NCBI GenBank assembly: GCA_945861625.1
Contig: CAMAVI010000025.1
Coordinates: forward strand, 1 to 39,316
DNA: 39,316 nucleotides
Source: Candidatus Sulfopaludibacter sp. SbA3
GTDB lineage: Bacteria; Acidobacteriota; Terriglobia; Bryobacterales; Bryobacteraceae
Direction: 5' to 3'
Shown here piece after piece: positions 25,248 to 33,308 of this stretch. Under the pieces are notes generated by a model, which saw only the letters and a list, made by a program, of their open reading frames with translations, searched no databases and had not been told where the DNA came from. Within the stretch, counting starts at the first letter, position 1; every line of letters begins with the position of its first letter. Both the position numbers and the translations under genes were made by a program.

Positions 25248-25596
25248 ATGAAAACACTTTTGGTGTTGCTTGTTATTCTTGTGCTGTCCGCCTCTTGCTT
25301 CGGACAGATCCCAGCCAAACCGACGCTCGATCAGTTAGTGGAAGAAGCTCTACAGAATAACCTCCGTCTGATTGCTGAGCGATACAACGTTCCCATCGCG
25401 GAGGCACGGATCATCCAAGCGCGGCTCCGGCCAAATCCCACGCTGCTGCTGCAAGCAGGGACAAGAGCCGTTGGACGTCTTGCTCGACATACAAAAGTTC
25501 TACGATGATGCGGTGCTTTCCATGGATGACTCGCGGGCGGAGTTGGCCCGCAGCCTATACGTGATCGAGGCCATGACAGGCACAGGCAAGCGATAG
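25248..25596 (+). pseudogene. Internally deleted TolC-family outer-membrane efflux protein
   Basis: From the ATG at 25248 the frame encodes a signal peptide (MKTLLVLLVILVLSASCFGQ) and a TolC/CusC-type start TLDQLVEEALQNNLRLIAER, then AEARIIQARLRPNPTLLLQAG. At about 25460 the similarity jumps, in another frame, to the very C-terminal part of the same family: EPLDVLLDIQKFYDDAVLSM, then SRAELARSLYVIEAMTG, ending at 25596. An intact protein has about 420 residues. Some 300 central residues, including both barrel and helical hairpins, are gone. The remnant is preceded by rpoD and followed by the sdh operon; no RND pump genes accompany it. Confidence 0.7.
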
Positions 25597-25677
25597 CCTA
25601 GCTGGGCCTGCCCGCGCACATATTGTCGTATCTGGCCGGGATGCTGCCGATTCGCGCCGGCCGGGCCTTTTGGGTAC

Positions 25678-25707
25678 TTGAAACTACAGCTCTCGAGACG
25701 TTATTCT
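25678..25707 (+). promoter_or_regulatory. Possible sigma-70 promoter of the sdh operon
   Basis: TTGAAA (25678-25683), an 18-nt spacer, then TATTCT (25702-25707), about 40 nt ahead of the sdhC start. GGAG at about 25735 could serve as ribosome binding site. The elements are imperfect. Confidence 0.4.
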
Positions 25708-25747
25708 GAATGTTGCCCCACCTTTCTAAACCCTGGAGTCAGGCATA

Positions 25748-26542
25748 ATGTCATCCATTGATGTCCCCTTGAAAAAAGGGGGTTTTGGTACCACTTCCCG
25801 CACCGATAACTGGTGGGTGGAACCGCTGGTAGTTTTTTTGGGATACCTGTCGTTCATCGTGTACGCGACATGGGCCGCGCTGCAAGGGGACAATTACCTC
25901 TGCACGACGCAGTGCGGCGGCGCCGACTATCTGTCGCCGATGTATTCCCCGCTGTTGATCGAGCAGGCTCCTGCGTGGTGGCCCACGTTCCTGCCGTTTT
26001 CGGCGGCGATGCTGATCCTGCCGTTTCCCGGCCTGTTCCGCTTTACGTGCTACTACTATCGCGGAGCCTACTACAAGGCGTTTTGGGCTGATCCCATTTC
26101 CTGCGCCGTGGGTGAGCCGCGTAGCCGTTATCGCGGCGAAAAGAAATTCCCGCTCATTTTGCAAAACGTGCATCGCTACTTCCTGTACTTTGCGATTCTA
26201 TTCGTCTTCATCCTGCTCTATGACGGCTACAAGGCGCTGTGGTTCACGGGCCCGGATGGCGCCAAGCATTTCGGGGTTGGAGTCGGGTCGTTGGTTCTGA
26301 TTCTCAATCCAATCTTACTGGGCGGTTACACGTTCGGGTGTCATTCCTTCCGGCACCTGGTGGGCGGGATGAAGGATATTTTGTCCGCCTCACCTGTGCG
26401 CAAGACGGCCTATGACTGTGCGGGTTGCCTGAACCGGAATCATATGAAGTGGGCTTGGGTGAGCATGTTCTTCGTGGGTTTCGCGGATGTTTACGTCCGG
26501 CTCTGCGCGATGGGCGTTTGGCACGACTGGAGAATTCTGTAG
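25748..26542 (+). CDS. sdhC: Succinate dehydrogenase membrane subunit, mycobacterial Sdh1-like
   Basis: A 264-residue integral membrane protein with about five hydrophobic segments (near residues 27-45, 80-98, 142-160, 178-196 and 234-254). It shares no clear pattern with the classic SdhC/SdhD pair. Instead its size and place in a C-A-B operon with 604- and 246-residue partners match the Sdh1 type of mycobacteria (Rv0249c-0248c-0247c). It carries GCHSFRH (C198, H199, H203) before a cytoplasmic loop and YDCAGCLNRNH (C224, C227, H232) at the next helix. These are candidate ligands for a cofactor such as the membrane Rieske-like centre reported for mycobacterial Sdh1. An early CTTQC pair (C52, C56) lies in a loop. 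It anchors the SdhAB module and passes electrons to quinone. Confidence 0.8.
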   Translation: MSSIDVPLKKGGFGTTSRTDNWWVEPLVVFLGYLSFIVYATWAALQGDNYLCTTQCGGADYLSPMYSPLLIEQAPAWWPTFLPFSAAMLILPFPGLFRFTCYYYRGAYYKAFWADPISCAVGEPRSRYRGEKKFPLILQNVHRYFLYFAILFVFILLYDGYKALWFTGPDGAKHFGVGVGSLVLILNPILLGGYTFGCHSFRHLVGGMKDILSASPVRKTAYDCAGCLNRNHMKWAWVSMFFVGFADVYVRLCAMGVWHDWRIL

Positions 26543-26544
26543 CC

Positions 26545-28359
26545 ATGGCCGAGTATCCGATTCACGAATACGATGTATTGGTGGTGGGCGCGGGTGGCGC
26601 GGGGTTGCGCGCGGCGATCGAAGCGGCCAACGCGGGCTGCAAGACCGGCGTCATCACCAAGTCGCTCCTGGGCAAGGCTCATACTGTCATGGCCGAGGGT
26701 GGCATGGCGGCGGCGATGGGTAACGTGGATGACCGCGACAACTGGCGCGTGCACTTTGCCGATACCATGCGCGGCGGGCAGTATCTGAATCACTGCCGCA
26801 TGGCTGAGCTTCACGCAAAAGAAGCGCCCGCGCGCGTGCACGAACTGGAAGCCTGGGGCGCCATTTTCGACCGCACTCCCGACGGGCGTATTTTGCAGCG
26901 CAACTTTGGCGGACACCGCTATCCACGCCTGGCGCACGTGGGCGACCGCACGGGTCTGGAAATGATCCGCACTCTGCAGGACCACGCGATCCATCAAGGG
27001 ATTGACGTGTATGCCGAGCACACCATTGTGACGCTGCTTATGGACGGAAACCGTTGCGTGGGTGCGTTCGGTTACGACCGTGAGCGCGGACGCTTCAAGA
27101 TCTTCCATGCCAAGGCGGTCGTGCTGGCCACCGGCGGCGTGGGACGCGCTTTCCAGGTAACCAGCAATAGTTGGGAATACACGGCTGACGGGCAGGCGCT
27201 GGCCTACAATGCCGGCGCGGCGCTGCTCGATATGGAATTCGTGCAGTTCCATCCGACGGGGATGGTTTGGCCGCCCAGCGTCAAAGGAATTCTGGTGACG
27301 GAAGGCGTGCGCGGCGAAGGCGGCGTGCTGCGTAACAGCGACGGCAAGCGGTTCATGTTCGACGATATTCCGGACAACTACAAGAGCCAGACTGCCGACA
27401 ATCCGGAAGAGGGTTGGCGCTACACACAGGGTGATAAGAGCGCGCGGCGTCCGCCGGAGCTGCTTACGCGCGACCACGTGGCTCGCTGCATCAATCGTGA
27501 AGTGAAAGCCGGGCGTGGGAGTCCGCACGGCGGCGTGTTCCTCGATATCTCCTGGATCAAGGAAAAGATTCCGAATTCGATCGAGCACATCAAGAAAAAA
27601 CTGCCAAGCATGTATCACCAGTTCAAGCAGCTCGCCGACCTCGATATCACGAAGGAGCCGATGGAAGTCGGACCCACGACACACTACATCATGGGCGGTA
27701 TCCAGGTGGATGGCGATACGCAAATGACATCGGTTGACGGATTATTCGCGGCGGGCGAGTGCGCGGCGGGATTGCACGGGGCCAATCGCCTGGGCGGAAA
27801 TTCGCTCTCCGATCTGCTCGTATTCGGCAAGCGCGCCGGTGAGTTCGCGGCCAAGTTCTCCAAGGAACGCGGAGCGGGGAAGGTGGATCAAGGGCACGTG
27901 GATTCAGCCGCCAAGGGCGCGCTCGCTCCGTTTGAGCGCGGAGCGGCTGGTGAGAATCCGTTTGCCGTGCAGTCTGAATTGCAGAACGCGATGCAGGGTT
28001 TGGTGGGCATCGTGCGCCTGGAAAACGAAATGCAGCAGGCGCTCGATAAAGTGAGCGCCCTGCGGGTGCGCGCCGCCAAGGCGGGGATCACCGGTCATCG
28101 CGAGTACAACACGGGCTGGCACACGGCGATAGATCTCGACAATATGCTGTCCATTTCCGAGATCATCGCGCTCGCCGCCATCGAGCGCAAGGAAAGCCGC
28201 GGCGGACATTTCCGTGACGATTATCCGGAAAAGAGCGCCGAGTGGGCCAAATACAATCTGCGTGTCAGCAAGGGTCCGGACGGGCGGCCCAAAGTCGAGC
28301 GGGTTCCGGTCGTACCGCTTACCGATGAGATGAAGCAGGTAATCGAGGAGAACAAGTAA
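26545..28359 (+). CDS. sdhA: Succinate dehydrogenase/fumarate reductase flavoprotein subunit
   Basis: A 604-residue flavoprotein that oxidises succinate to fumarate (complex II, citric acid cycle). The FAD dinucleotide fold is DVLVVGAGGAGLRAAIEAAN (residues about 9-28). The His for covalent FAD is in GKAHTVMAEGGMAA. Substrate-site motifs are VQFHPTGM, the Arg-containing EVKAGRGSPHGGVFLD and TTHYIMGGI. The C-terminal helical domain ends in VIEENK. The ATG at 26545 fits the family start. The open frame extends further upstream into sdhC, but that part is a shadow. It is overlapped by sdhB by 1 nt (TAATG). Confidence 0.95.
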   Translation: MAEYPIHEYDVLVVGAGGAGLRAAIEAANAGCKTGVITKSLLGKAHTVMAEGGMAAAMGNVDDRDNWRVHFADTMRGGQYLNHCRMAELHAKEAPARVHELEAWGAIFDRTPDGRILQRNFGGHRYPRLAHVGDRTGLEMIRTLQDHAIHQGIDVYAEHTIVTLLMDGNRCVGAFGYDRERGRFKIFHAKAVVLATGGVGRAFQVTSNSWEYTADGQALAYNAGAALLDMEFVQFHPTGMVWPPSVKGILVTEGVRGEGGVLRNSDGKRFMFDDIPDNYKSQTADNPEEGWRYTQGDKSARRPPELLTRDHVARCINREVKAGRGSPHGGVFLDISWIKEKIPNSIEHIKKKLPSMYHQFKQLADLDITKEPMEVGPTTHYIMGGIQVDGDTQMTSVDGLFAAGECAAGLHGANRLGGNSLSDLLVFGKRAGEFAAKFSKERGAGKVDQGHVDSAAKGALAPFERGAAGENPFAVQSELQNAMQGLVGIVRLENEMQQALDKVSALRVRAAKAGITGHREYNTGWHTAIDLDNMLSISEIIALAAIERKESRGGHFRDDYPEKSAEWAKYNLRVSKGPDGRPKVERVPVVPLTDEMKQVIEENK

Positions 28360-29099
28360 TGGCGGACCAGGCGACCTTCCGAATCTGGCGCGGCGAAAAC
28401 GGAAGCGGACACTTTGTGGACTACGCCACCGATATTTCTCCCGGCATGGTGGTACTGGACGCCGTGCACGGTATTCAGGCCTCCGATGCAAACGACATTG
28501 CCGTGCGCTGGAACTGCAAGGCCGGCAAGTGCGGGTCGTGCTCGGCGGAAATCAATGGCAAGCCGCGTTTGATGTGTATGACGCGGTTGAATACGCTCGA
28601 TCTAAGCGTCCCCGTGACAATCGAGCCGATGAAGACTTTCCCGCACGTCAGGGACTTGGTCACGGACGTGTCCTGGAATTACCGCGTCAAGACCAAGATT
28701 CAGAAATTCAAGCCGCGCAAGCCGGACGCCCCCGACGGGACCTGGCGTATGCAGCAATCCGACGTCGACCGGCCCCAGGAGTTCCGCAAGTGCATCGAGT
28801 GCTTCCTGTGCCAGGACGTGTGCCACGTCCTGCGCGACCACAACCTGCACGAGGAATTCATCGGGCCGCGCTTCTTGATTTATACAGCGCAGCTCGAAAT
28901 GAACCCTCTTGATACGGGCGACCGCGTGAAAGACTTGAAAGACCGCGACGGCATTGGTTACTGCAACATCACCAAGTGCTGCACCAAGGTGTGCCCGGAA
29001 GAAATCAAGATCACCGACAACGCGATCATTCCTCTGAAGGAGCGCGTCGTCGACGAGTTCTTCGATCCTCTGGGCGGGCTGTTCAAGATTTTCCGGTAA
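28359..29099 (+). CDS. sdhB: Succinate dehydrogenase iron-sulfur subunit
   Basis: A 246-residue subunit with three iron-sulfur clusters that carry electrons from FAD to the membrane subunit. [2Fe-2S] ligands: CKAGKCGSC ... C in a ferredoxin domain. [4Fe-4S] and [3Fe-4S] ligands: CIECFLCQDVC and CNITKCCTKVCPEEIK. The fold and spacing are typical for SdhB, with the longer central linker of the Sdh1 type. It is the third gene of the sdhCAB operon. No further sdh gene follows; the next gene is on the other strand. Confidence 0.95.
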   Translation: MADQATFRIWRGENGSGHFVDYATDISPGMVVLDAVHGIQASDANDIAVRWNCKAGKCGSCSAEINGKPRLMCMTRLNTLDLSVPVTIEPMKTFPHVRDLVTDVSWNYRVKTKIQKFKPRKPDAPDGTWRMQQSDVDRPQEFRKCIECFLCQDVCHVLRDHNLHEEFIGPRFLIYTAQLEMNPLDTGDRVKDLKDRDGIGYCNITKCCTKVCPEEIKITDNAIIPLKERVVDEFFDPLGGLFKIFR

Positions 29100-29130
29100 G
29101 CGCCGGCTCAGCCGCGCCGACCGAGTCGTG

Positions 29131-29640
29131 TCAAGGCGTCGGAGTACACATCAATACTGCTTTCCGTAATAGTCGGAAAGCCCTGCCCGTCCATTCGTAG
29201 TAACGGCGCGAGCATTCAGAGTCCTTGTTGGCAAACTCGATGTCAAAATATCCCTGAACGATCAACAGCCTGCTGTCCCGTCGAAAAGAATATGGTTCCT
29301 GCTTTCGTTCGAGTCCGGCGCGCAAGAGCATTTCGAAAGGCATCTTGTGATATAGGGTGCCGGTGGCGGCATCGACAACGATCGCGTGAGTGCAACCGGT
29401 GCCGCATGTCCAAGCCACCAACGTGTAATGGCCAGCAAAAGTTGGACCCCGTTCGGTATCCGCAAGAACGGCCTCTTGAAAGCGCCTGTCAGCGGAATTG
29501 CCCAGCAAGGGTTTTGCCGGCTTGCCCCGGAAAGTCTTCCTCGTAGCATAAGCCGCGAAATTGGGCAGATCGGCTGTATTGCCGGTAGTTACAAGGAAAC
29601 CGATCAATATCGCAGCTCGAACAGCGAGTATCCGTGGCAC
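29131..29640 (-). CDS. Secreted hypothetical protein
   Basis: A 169-residue protein with a probable Sec signal peptide (RILAVRAAILIGFLVTTG, cleavage near TADLP). The mature part contains ERGPTFAGHYTLVAWTCGTG, CTHAIVVDAATGTLY and a C-terminal SRRYYEWTGRAFRLLRK. The order FAGHY...W-x-C-G-T-G-C...v-D...G is shared by a widespread uncharacterised family of periplasmic proteins that I cannot name more precisely. Two close Cys (TCGTGC) and two later ones might form disulfides. The start is GTG at 29640; an AGGA is about 10 nt upstream. It is convergent with sdhB (31 nt) and divergent from the acyl-CoA ligase. Confidence 0.65.
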   Translation of the reverse strand: MPRILAVRAAILIGFLVTTGNTADLPNFAAYATRKTFRGKPAKPLLGNSADRRFQEAVLADTERGPTFAGHYTLVAWTCGTGCTHAIVVDAATGTLYHKMPFEMLLRAGLERKQEPYSFRRDSRLLIVQGYFDIEFANKDSECSRRYYEWTGRAFRLLRKAVLMCTPTP

Positions 29641-29697
29641 TCATATGCATCCTACCGCAGCCCGGGCCTAGTCGCTATCGCAGTAAGATCAATCTGA

Positions 29698-31326
29698 TTG
29701 GAGTTGCATCTGCTGAGTTACTCACAAGGACCCGCCGTACCGTTGCTTGACCGTACCATCGGAGAGCAGTTGGAGCACGTCGCGCGGCGCTGGCCGGACG
29801 GTTTGGCCGTCGTCTCCCGTCATCAATCCAAACGGCTCACGTGGTCCCAGTTGCTGGACGCCGCGGATCGCCTTGCGCATGGGCTCGCCAAACTTGGCGT
29901 CGAACCGCAGGACCGCGTCGGCGTGTGGGCGATGAACTGCTGGGAGTGGCTGGCCGTCCACATGGCCTGCGCGCGGGCCGGGGCGATCCTGGTGAACATC
30001 AATCCGTCGAGCCGCGCCCATGAGTTGACGTACATCCTAAACAGGTCGCGCATGAAGATGTTGTTCCTGCGGGAGCGCGATGAGAAAACCGATTACGCGG
30101 GACTGCTCGCGGAAGTCCGCGGCGGCGGAACGTTCGCCTTGCAACATGCTGTTTGCTTCGGCACCGCTGCGTGGGACGGGTTGTTGGCGGAGACGCCGCG
30201 CGCTTCCTCCGCACCGATCGCATTGGATGATCCGACCAATATCCAGTACACGTCGGGTACGACAGGCTCCCCGAAGGGTGTGCTGCTGACGCACCGCAAC
30301 ATCATGGAAAACGGGTATCTGATTGCCCGCGTGCTGCGCTATACGGAGCAGGACCGTATCTGTCTCGCCGTGCCCTTTGCGCACTGCTTCGGAAACGTGA
30401 TCGGTACCATGGCGGCTGTGGCCAGCGGTTGCGGACTGATTCTGCCTAACGCGGTGTTCGACCCCAAGGCCGTTCTTGCAGCCGTGGAGGCCGAGCGCGC
30501 CACCGCGATCTATGGCGTGCCGACGATGTTCATCGCAGAGTTGCGCCATCCCGAGTTCAAGAAGTTCGATCTCGGCAGTCTGCGCACGGGCGTGATGGCC
30601 GGCGCACCTTGTCCCGTCGAAGTTATGAAGCAGGTGGCATCCGACATGCACTGCCGCGAGATGGTGATCGCGTATGGCCTGACGGAAACCGCGCCCGTGC
30701 TCACGATGTCGGAAGTGGACGACGACATGGAACATCGCGTGTCGACCGTGGGCCAGGCCATGCCGTGCACCGAACTCAAAGTGGTGGATGTGGAAACGCG
30801 GCAGACCGTGGAGCGCGGTGTGCAAGGCGAGATTTGCGCGCGCGGCTATATGCTGATGCAGGGTTATGACGGCGAACCGGAAGCCACCGCGCGGGTGATC
30901 GATAGCGACGGCTGGTTCCGCACGGCCGACCTCGGAGTCATGCGCGAGGACGGCTACCTCAACATTACCGGCCGCGCCAAGGACATGATCATCCGCGGCG
31001 GCGAGAACATCTACCCGCGCGAGATCGAGGAGTTTCTTTACACGCATCCCCAGATCGCCGAGGTGCAGGTGACCGGCCTGCCCAACGAACGTTACGGTGA
31101 AAGTGTGTTGGCTTGGATCCGGCTGAAGCCTGGTGAAACAGCCACGGCCGAAGGGATCCGTCAATTCTGCGATGGCGAGATCGCGAAGTTCAAGATCCCG
31201 GAGTCGATCCGCTTCGTGGAGTCCTTCCCCACTACGCTCAGCGGCAAGATTCAAAAGTTCCGCATGCGCGAGATCGAGATCGCCGAGCAGGGTCTGGAAG
31301 AAGTCGCGCGGCGCGGGACGGCATGA
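29698..31326 (+). CDS. Acyl-CoA synthetase (AMP-binding, ACSF2/FadD-like)
   Basis: A 542-residue member of the ANL superfamily that activates a carboxylic acid with ATP and CoA through an acyl-adenylate. Motifs: NIQYTSGTTGSPKGVLLTHR (P-loop-like A3), YGLTETAPV (A5), GWFRTADLG (A7), GRAKDMIIRGGENIYPREIE (A8 hinge) and SGKIQKFRMRE with the catalytic Lys (A10). The pattern LVNINPSSRAHELTYILNRS is typical of medium-chain acyl-CoA ligases of the ACSF2 type. The chain length is not decided by sequence. The start is TTG at 29698, which matches the family N-terminus; no strong ribosome binding site. It is convergent with an enoyl-CoA hydratase gene, 18 nt away. Confidence 0.9.
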   Translation: MELHLLSYSQGPAVPLLDRTIGEQLEHVARRWPDGLAVVSRHQSKRLTWSQLLDAADRLAHGLAKLGVEPQDRVGVWAMNCWEWLAVHMACARAGAILVNINPSSRAHELTYILNRSRMKMLFLRERDEKTDYAGLLAEVRGGGTFALQHAVCFGTAAWDGLLAETPRASSAPIALDDPTNIQYTSGTTGSPKGVLLTHRNIMENGYLIARVLRYTEQDRICLAVPFAHCFGNVIGTMAAVASGCGLILPNAVFDPKAVLAAVEAERATAIYGVPTMFIAELRHPEFKKFDLGSLRTGVMAGAPCPVEVMKQVASDMHCREMVIAYGLTETAPVLTMSEVDDDMEHRVSTVGQAMPCTELKVVDVETRQTVERGVQGEICARGYMLMQGYDGEPEATARVIDSDGWFRTADLGVMREDGYLNITGRAKDMIIRGGENIYPREIEEFLYTHPQIAEVQVTGLPNERYGESVLAWIRLKPGETATAEGIRQFCDGEIAKFKIPESIRFVESFPTTLSGKIQKFRMREIEIAEQGLEEVARRGTA

Positions 31327-31344
31327 GCCTTTTCTAGAATTGCC

Positions 31345-32121
31345 CTAGCGGCCCCGCCACTTGGGCTCCCGCTTTTCGAGGAATGCGCCGATACCCTCTT
31401 GCGCGTCACAAGACTGCGCATTCGTCGTCATCACCTGTTGCGCGAATTCGTAAGCGTCCCCTTGCGCCATGTCGAGCTGCCGGTAGAACGCCTGTTTGCC
31501 GATGGCGAGCGTGTGCGTACTCGCTTGCGTGACGCGCCGGGCGAGAGCCAGTGTGGAGGCGCGAAGATCCGCCGCGGGAACGACGCTGTTGATTAGCCCC
31601 CACTCGGCGGCGGTCTTGGCATCGATGGGATCGCCGGTGAGCAACATCCGGAGGGCGCGCTTGCGGCCGATGGCCCGGCTCACGGCGACCATCGGTGTCG
31701 AACAAAAGAGCCCGATGCGGACGCCCGGCGTCGCGAACGTGGCGTTTTCGGAAGCGATCGCCAGATCGCACGTGGCGACCAACTGGCAGCCGGCCGCAGT
31801 GGCCATACCTTGGACTTCCGCGATGACCGGCTGCGGCAATGCTTGAATCTTCCGCATGAGCTCGGTGCAGACGCGGAAGATCTCTTGGTAATCGGCCTCG
31901 CTGCGTCCGGTCATCTCGCGCAGATCGTGCCCCGCGCAGAAGGCCGGTCCCGCGGCGGCCAGGATGACGGCTCCGATTTCGCGATCGGCCTCAATTTGCG
32001 ATAGGCACTCGATCAGTTCGCGCATGAGTTCGAGCGACAGCGCATTACGCTGGGCCGGACGGTTCAGCGTGACGATGGCTATGCCGTCCTCCGCGCTGCG
32101 ATGGAGAAGGGAGAACGCCAT
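31345..32121 (-). CDS. Enoyl-CoA hydratase/isomerase-family protein
   Basis: A 258-residue crotonase-fold protein. Motifs: VTLNRPAQRNALSLELMREL, AAGPAFCAGHDLREMTGR (oxyanion hole) and QGMATAAGCQLVATCDLAIA. It has TFATPGVRIGLFCSTPMVAV where typical hydratases carry a catalytic Glu; here ATAAGCQ and RIGLFCS lack both canonical Glu residues. It therefore resembles the ECHDC3-like branch, whose reaction is not established. The start at 32121 is fixed by a perfect AGGAGG 7 nt upstream (complement 32129-32134); the upstream open frame is a shadow of pfk. It lies 23 nt after the phosphofructokinase gene. Confidence 0.88.
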   Translation of the reverse strand: MAFSLLHRSAEDGIAIVTLNRPAQRNALSLELMRELIECLSQIEADREIGAVILAAAGPAFCAGHDLREMTGRSEADYQEIFRVCTELMRKIQALPQPVIAEVQGMATAAGCQLVATCDLAIASENATFATPGVRIGLFCSTPMVAVSRAIGRKRALRMLLTGDPIDAKTAAEWGLINSVVPAADLRASTLALARRVTQASTHTLAIGKQAFYRQLDMAQGDAYEFAQQVMTTNAQSCDAQEGIGAFLEKREPKWRGR

Positions 32122-32144
32122 TTTTGTGCCTCCTGTGATTTCGT

Positions 32145-33305
32145 CTACGCCCGCGTCAGGAATACGGGTATGCCGAGCTTGCCGTTGTAATTGGGCCGGT
32201 AGCGCTCTTTGTTGTACATGGTGTCGACGTCCAGCTTCCGCGGACCCAGCTTGGGATCGGGAATCGGCACCATGTCGTAGCACCCGTTATGAATTGCGGC
32301 CATCAAACCGCTCTTGCCGGCCACGGTGGCTTCAAACGCCATGGTTCCGAACGTCGAGGCGATCAATTTGTCCATGAAGTCGGGGGAGCCACCGCGAAGA
32401 TCGTAGGTCAGATCGCTCACCACGGTTTCGTCGCCGGTGCGCCGGATGATTTCGTTGCTGAGCGTTTCGGCGATGCTGGCTTTCTTGCGATGCCCGTAGC
32501 CATCCGGCTCGCCGTATTCCTGGACTTTGTAGCCTTCCCATTGCGCGCCCTCTGACAGCACGACCAGTGCGTAATTGCTGGGGTTGCGGCGTTTGTCGGT
32601 TAAGATCAAATCGATCAGTTTGTCCAGGTTCACTTTGTATTCCGGGATGACGCAACGGATCGAACTGACCCACGCCGTATAGAGGGCGGTGTAGCCCGCA
32701 TCGCGTCCGAACACGCGGAAGATGCCGATGCGCTCATGTGAGCCCACGGTGGTGAGCTGCCGGTCGATGGCGTCCGATGCCCGTGTGACCGCGGTGGAGA
32801 AGCCGATGCAGTATTCCGTGTTCTGGACGTCGTTGTCCATGGTCTTGGGCACGGCGATCACCTTCATGCCCAACTGGTTCAGGCGGGCGGCGAAGCTCAG
32901 CGTGTCGTCACCGCCGATGGCGATCAGGGAGTCGATGCCCAGCCGTTCCAGGTTCTTCAGTACCTGGCCGCTCATGTCCCACTTGCCGTCTTTCTCAGGG
33001 AAACCCGCGCCCGCCAGGAACTCGGGGACCTTTTTCATCTTCGACGGGTTGGTCCGGCTGGTGTGCAGCATCGTGCCGCCGTCGCGGTCGATGGTGCGCG
33101 TATTATCGCGCGTGAGCGGCAGAACGTAGCGGCTCCGGCTCTCCGGGTCGTCCAGGTTGAGGTGGGTGAGCGCTTCCCAGCCGCGGCGGAGGCCTGTGAC
33201 TTCAATGCCGTTTTCCGCTCCGCGATAAACGACGCTCTTGATGACCGCGTTCAGGCCGGGGACATCGCCACCGCCGGTGAGGATACCAATTCTCTTAAGT
33301 GCCAT
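32145..33305 (-). CDS. pfp: 6-phosphofructokinase, probably pyrophosphate-dependent
   Basis: A 386-residue phosphofructokinase family protein: GILTGGGDVPGLNAVIKSVV (nucleotide/PPi loop), IGGDDTLSFAA (131-141), PKTMDNDVQNTEYCIGF (153-169, catalytic Asp157) and GRDAGYTALYTAW. In ATP enzymes the two positions are normally Gly (GGDGS, PGTIDND). Here they are Asp (GGDD) and Lys (PKTMDND), the established signature of pyrophosphate-dependent enzymes. It would interconvert fructose 6-phosphate and fructose 1,6-bisphosphate reversibly. It follows fliJ by 3 nt and precedes the enoyl-CoA hydratase gene, so it may be co-transcribed with the flagellar operon. No strong ribosome binding site is seen at the ATG. 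Confidence 0.88.
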   Translation of the reverse strand: MALKRIGILTGGGDVPGLNAVIKSVVYRGAENGIEVTGLRRGWEALTHLNLDDPESRSRYVLPLTRDNTRTIDRDGGTMLHTSRTNPSKMKKVPEFLAGAGFPEKDGKWDMSGQVLKNLERLGIDSLIAIGGDDTLSFAARLNQLGMKVIAVPKTMDNDVQNTEYCIGFSTAVTRASDAIDRQLTTVGSHERIGIFRVFGRDAGYTALYTAWVSSIRCVIPEYKVNLDKLIDLILTDKRRNPSNYALVVLSEGAQWEGYKVQEYGEPDGYGHRKKASIAETLSNEIIRRTGDETVVSDLTYDLRGGSPDFMDKLIASTFGTMAFEATVAGKSGLMAAIHNGCYDMVPIPDPKLGPRKLDVDTMYNKERYRPNYNGKLGIPVFLTRA

Positions 33306-33308
33306 ACG

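Noticed and set aside
26491..27723. 410-codon frame on the minus strand inside sdhA
   Set aside because: Antisense shadow of a GC-rich gene; no recognisable motif, while sdhA is complete on the plus strand.
29100..29130. Terminator after sdhB
   Set aside because: Only a 4-bp CGGC/GCCG stem without a T-run is present, too weak to call.
30037..31254. 405-codon minus-strand frame inside the acyl-CoA ligase
   Set aside because: His- and Ala-rich shadow sequence with no family pattern; the ligase motifs A3-A10 are all in the plus strand.
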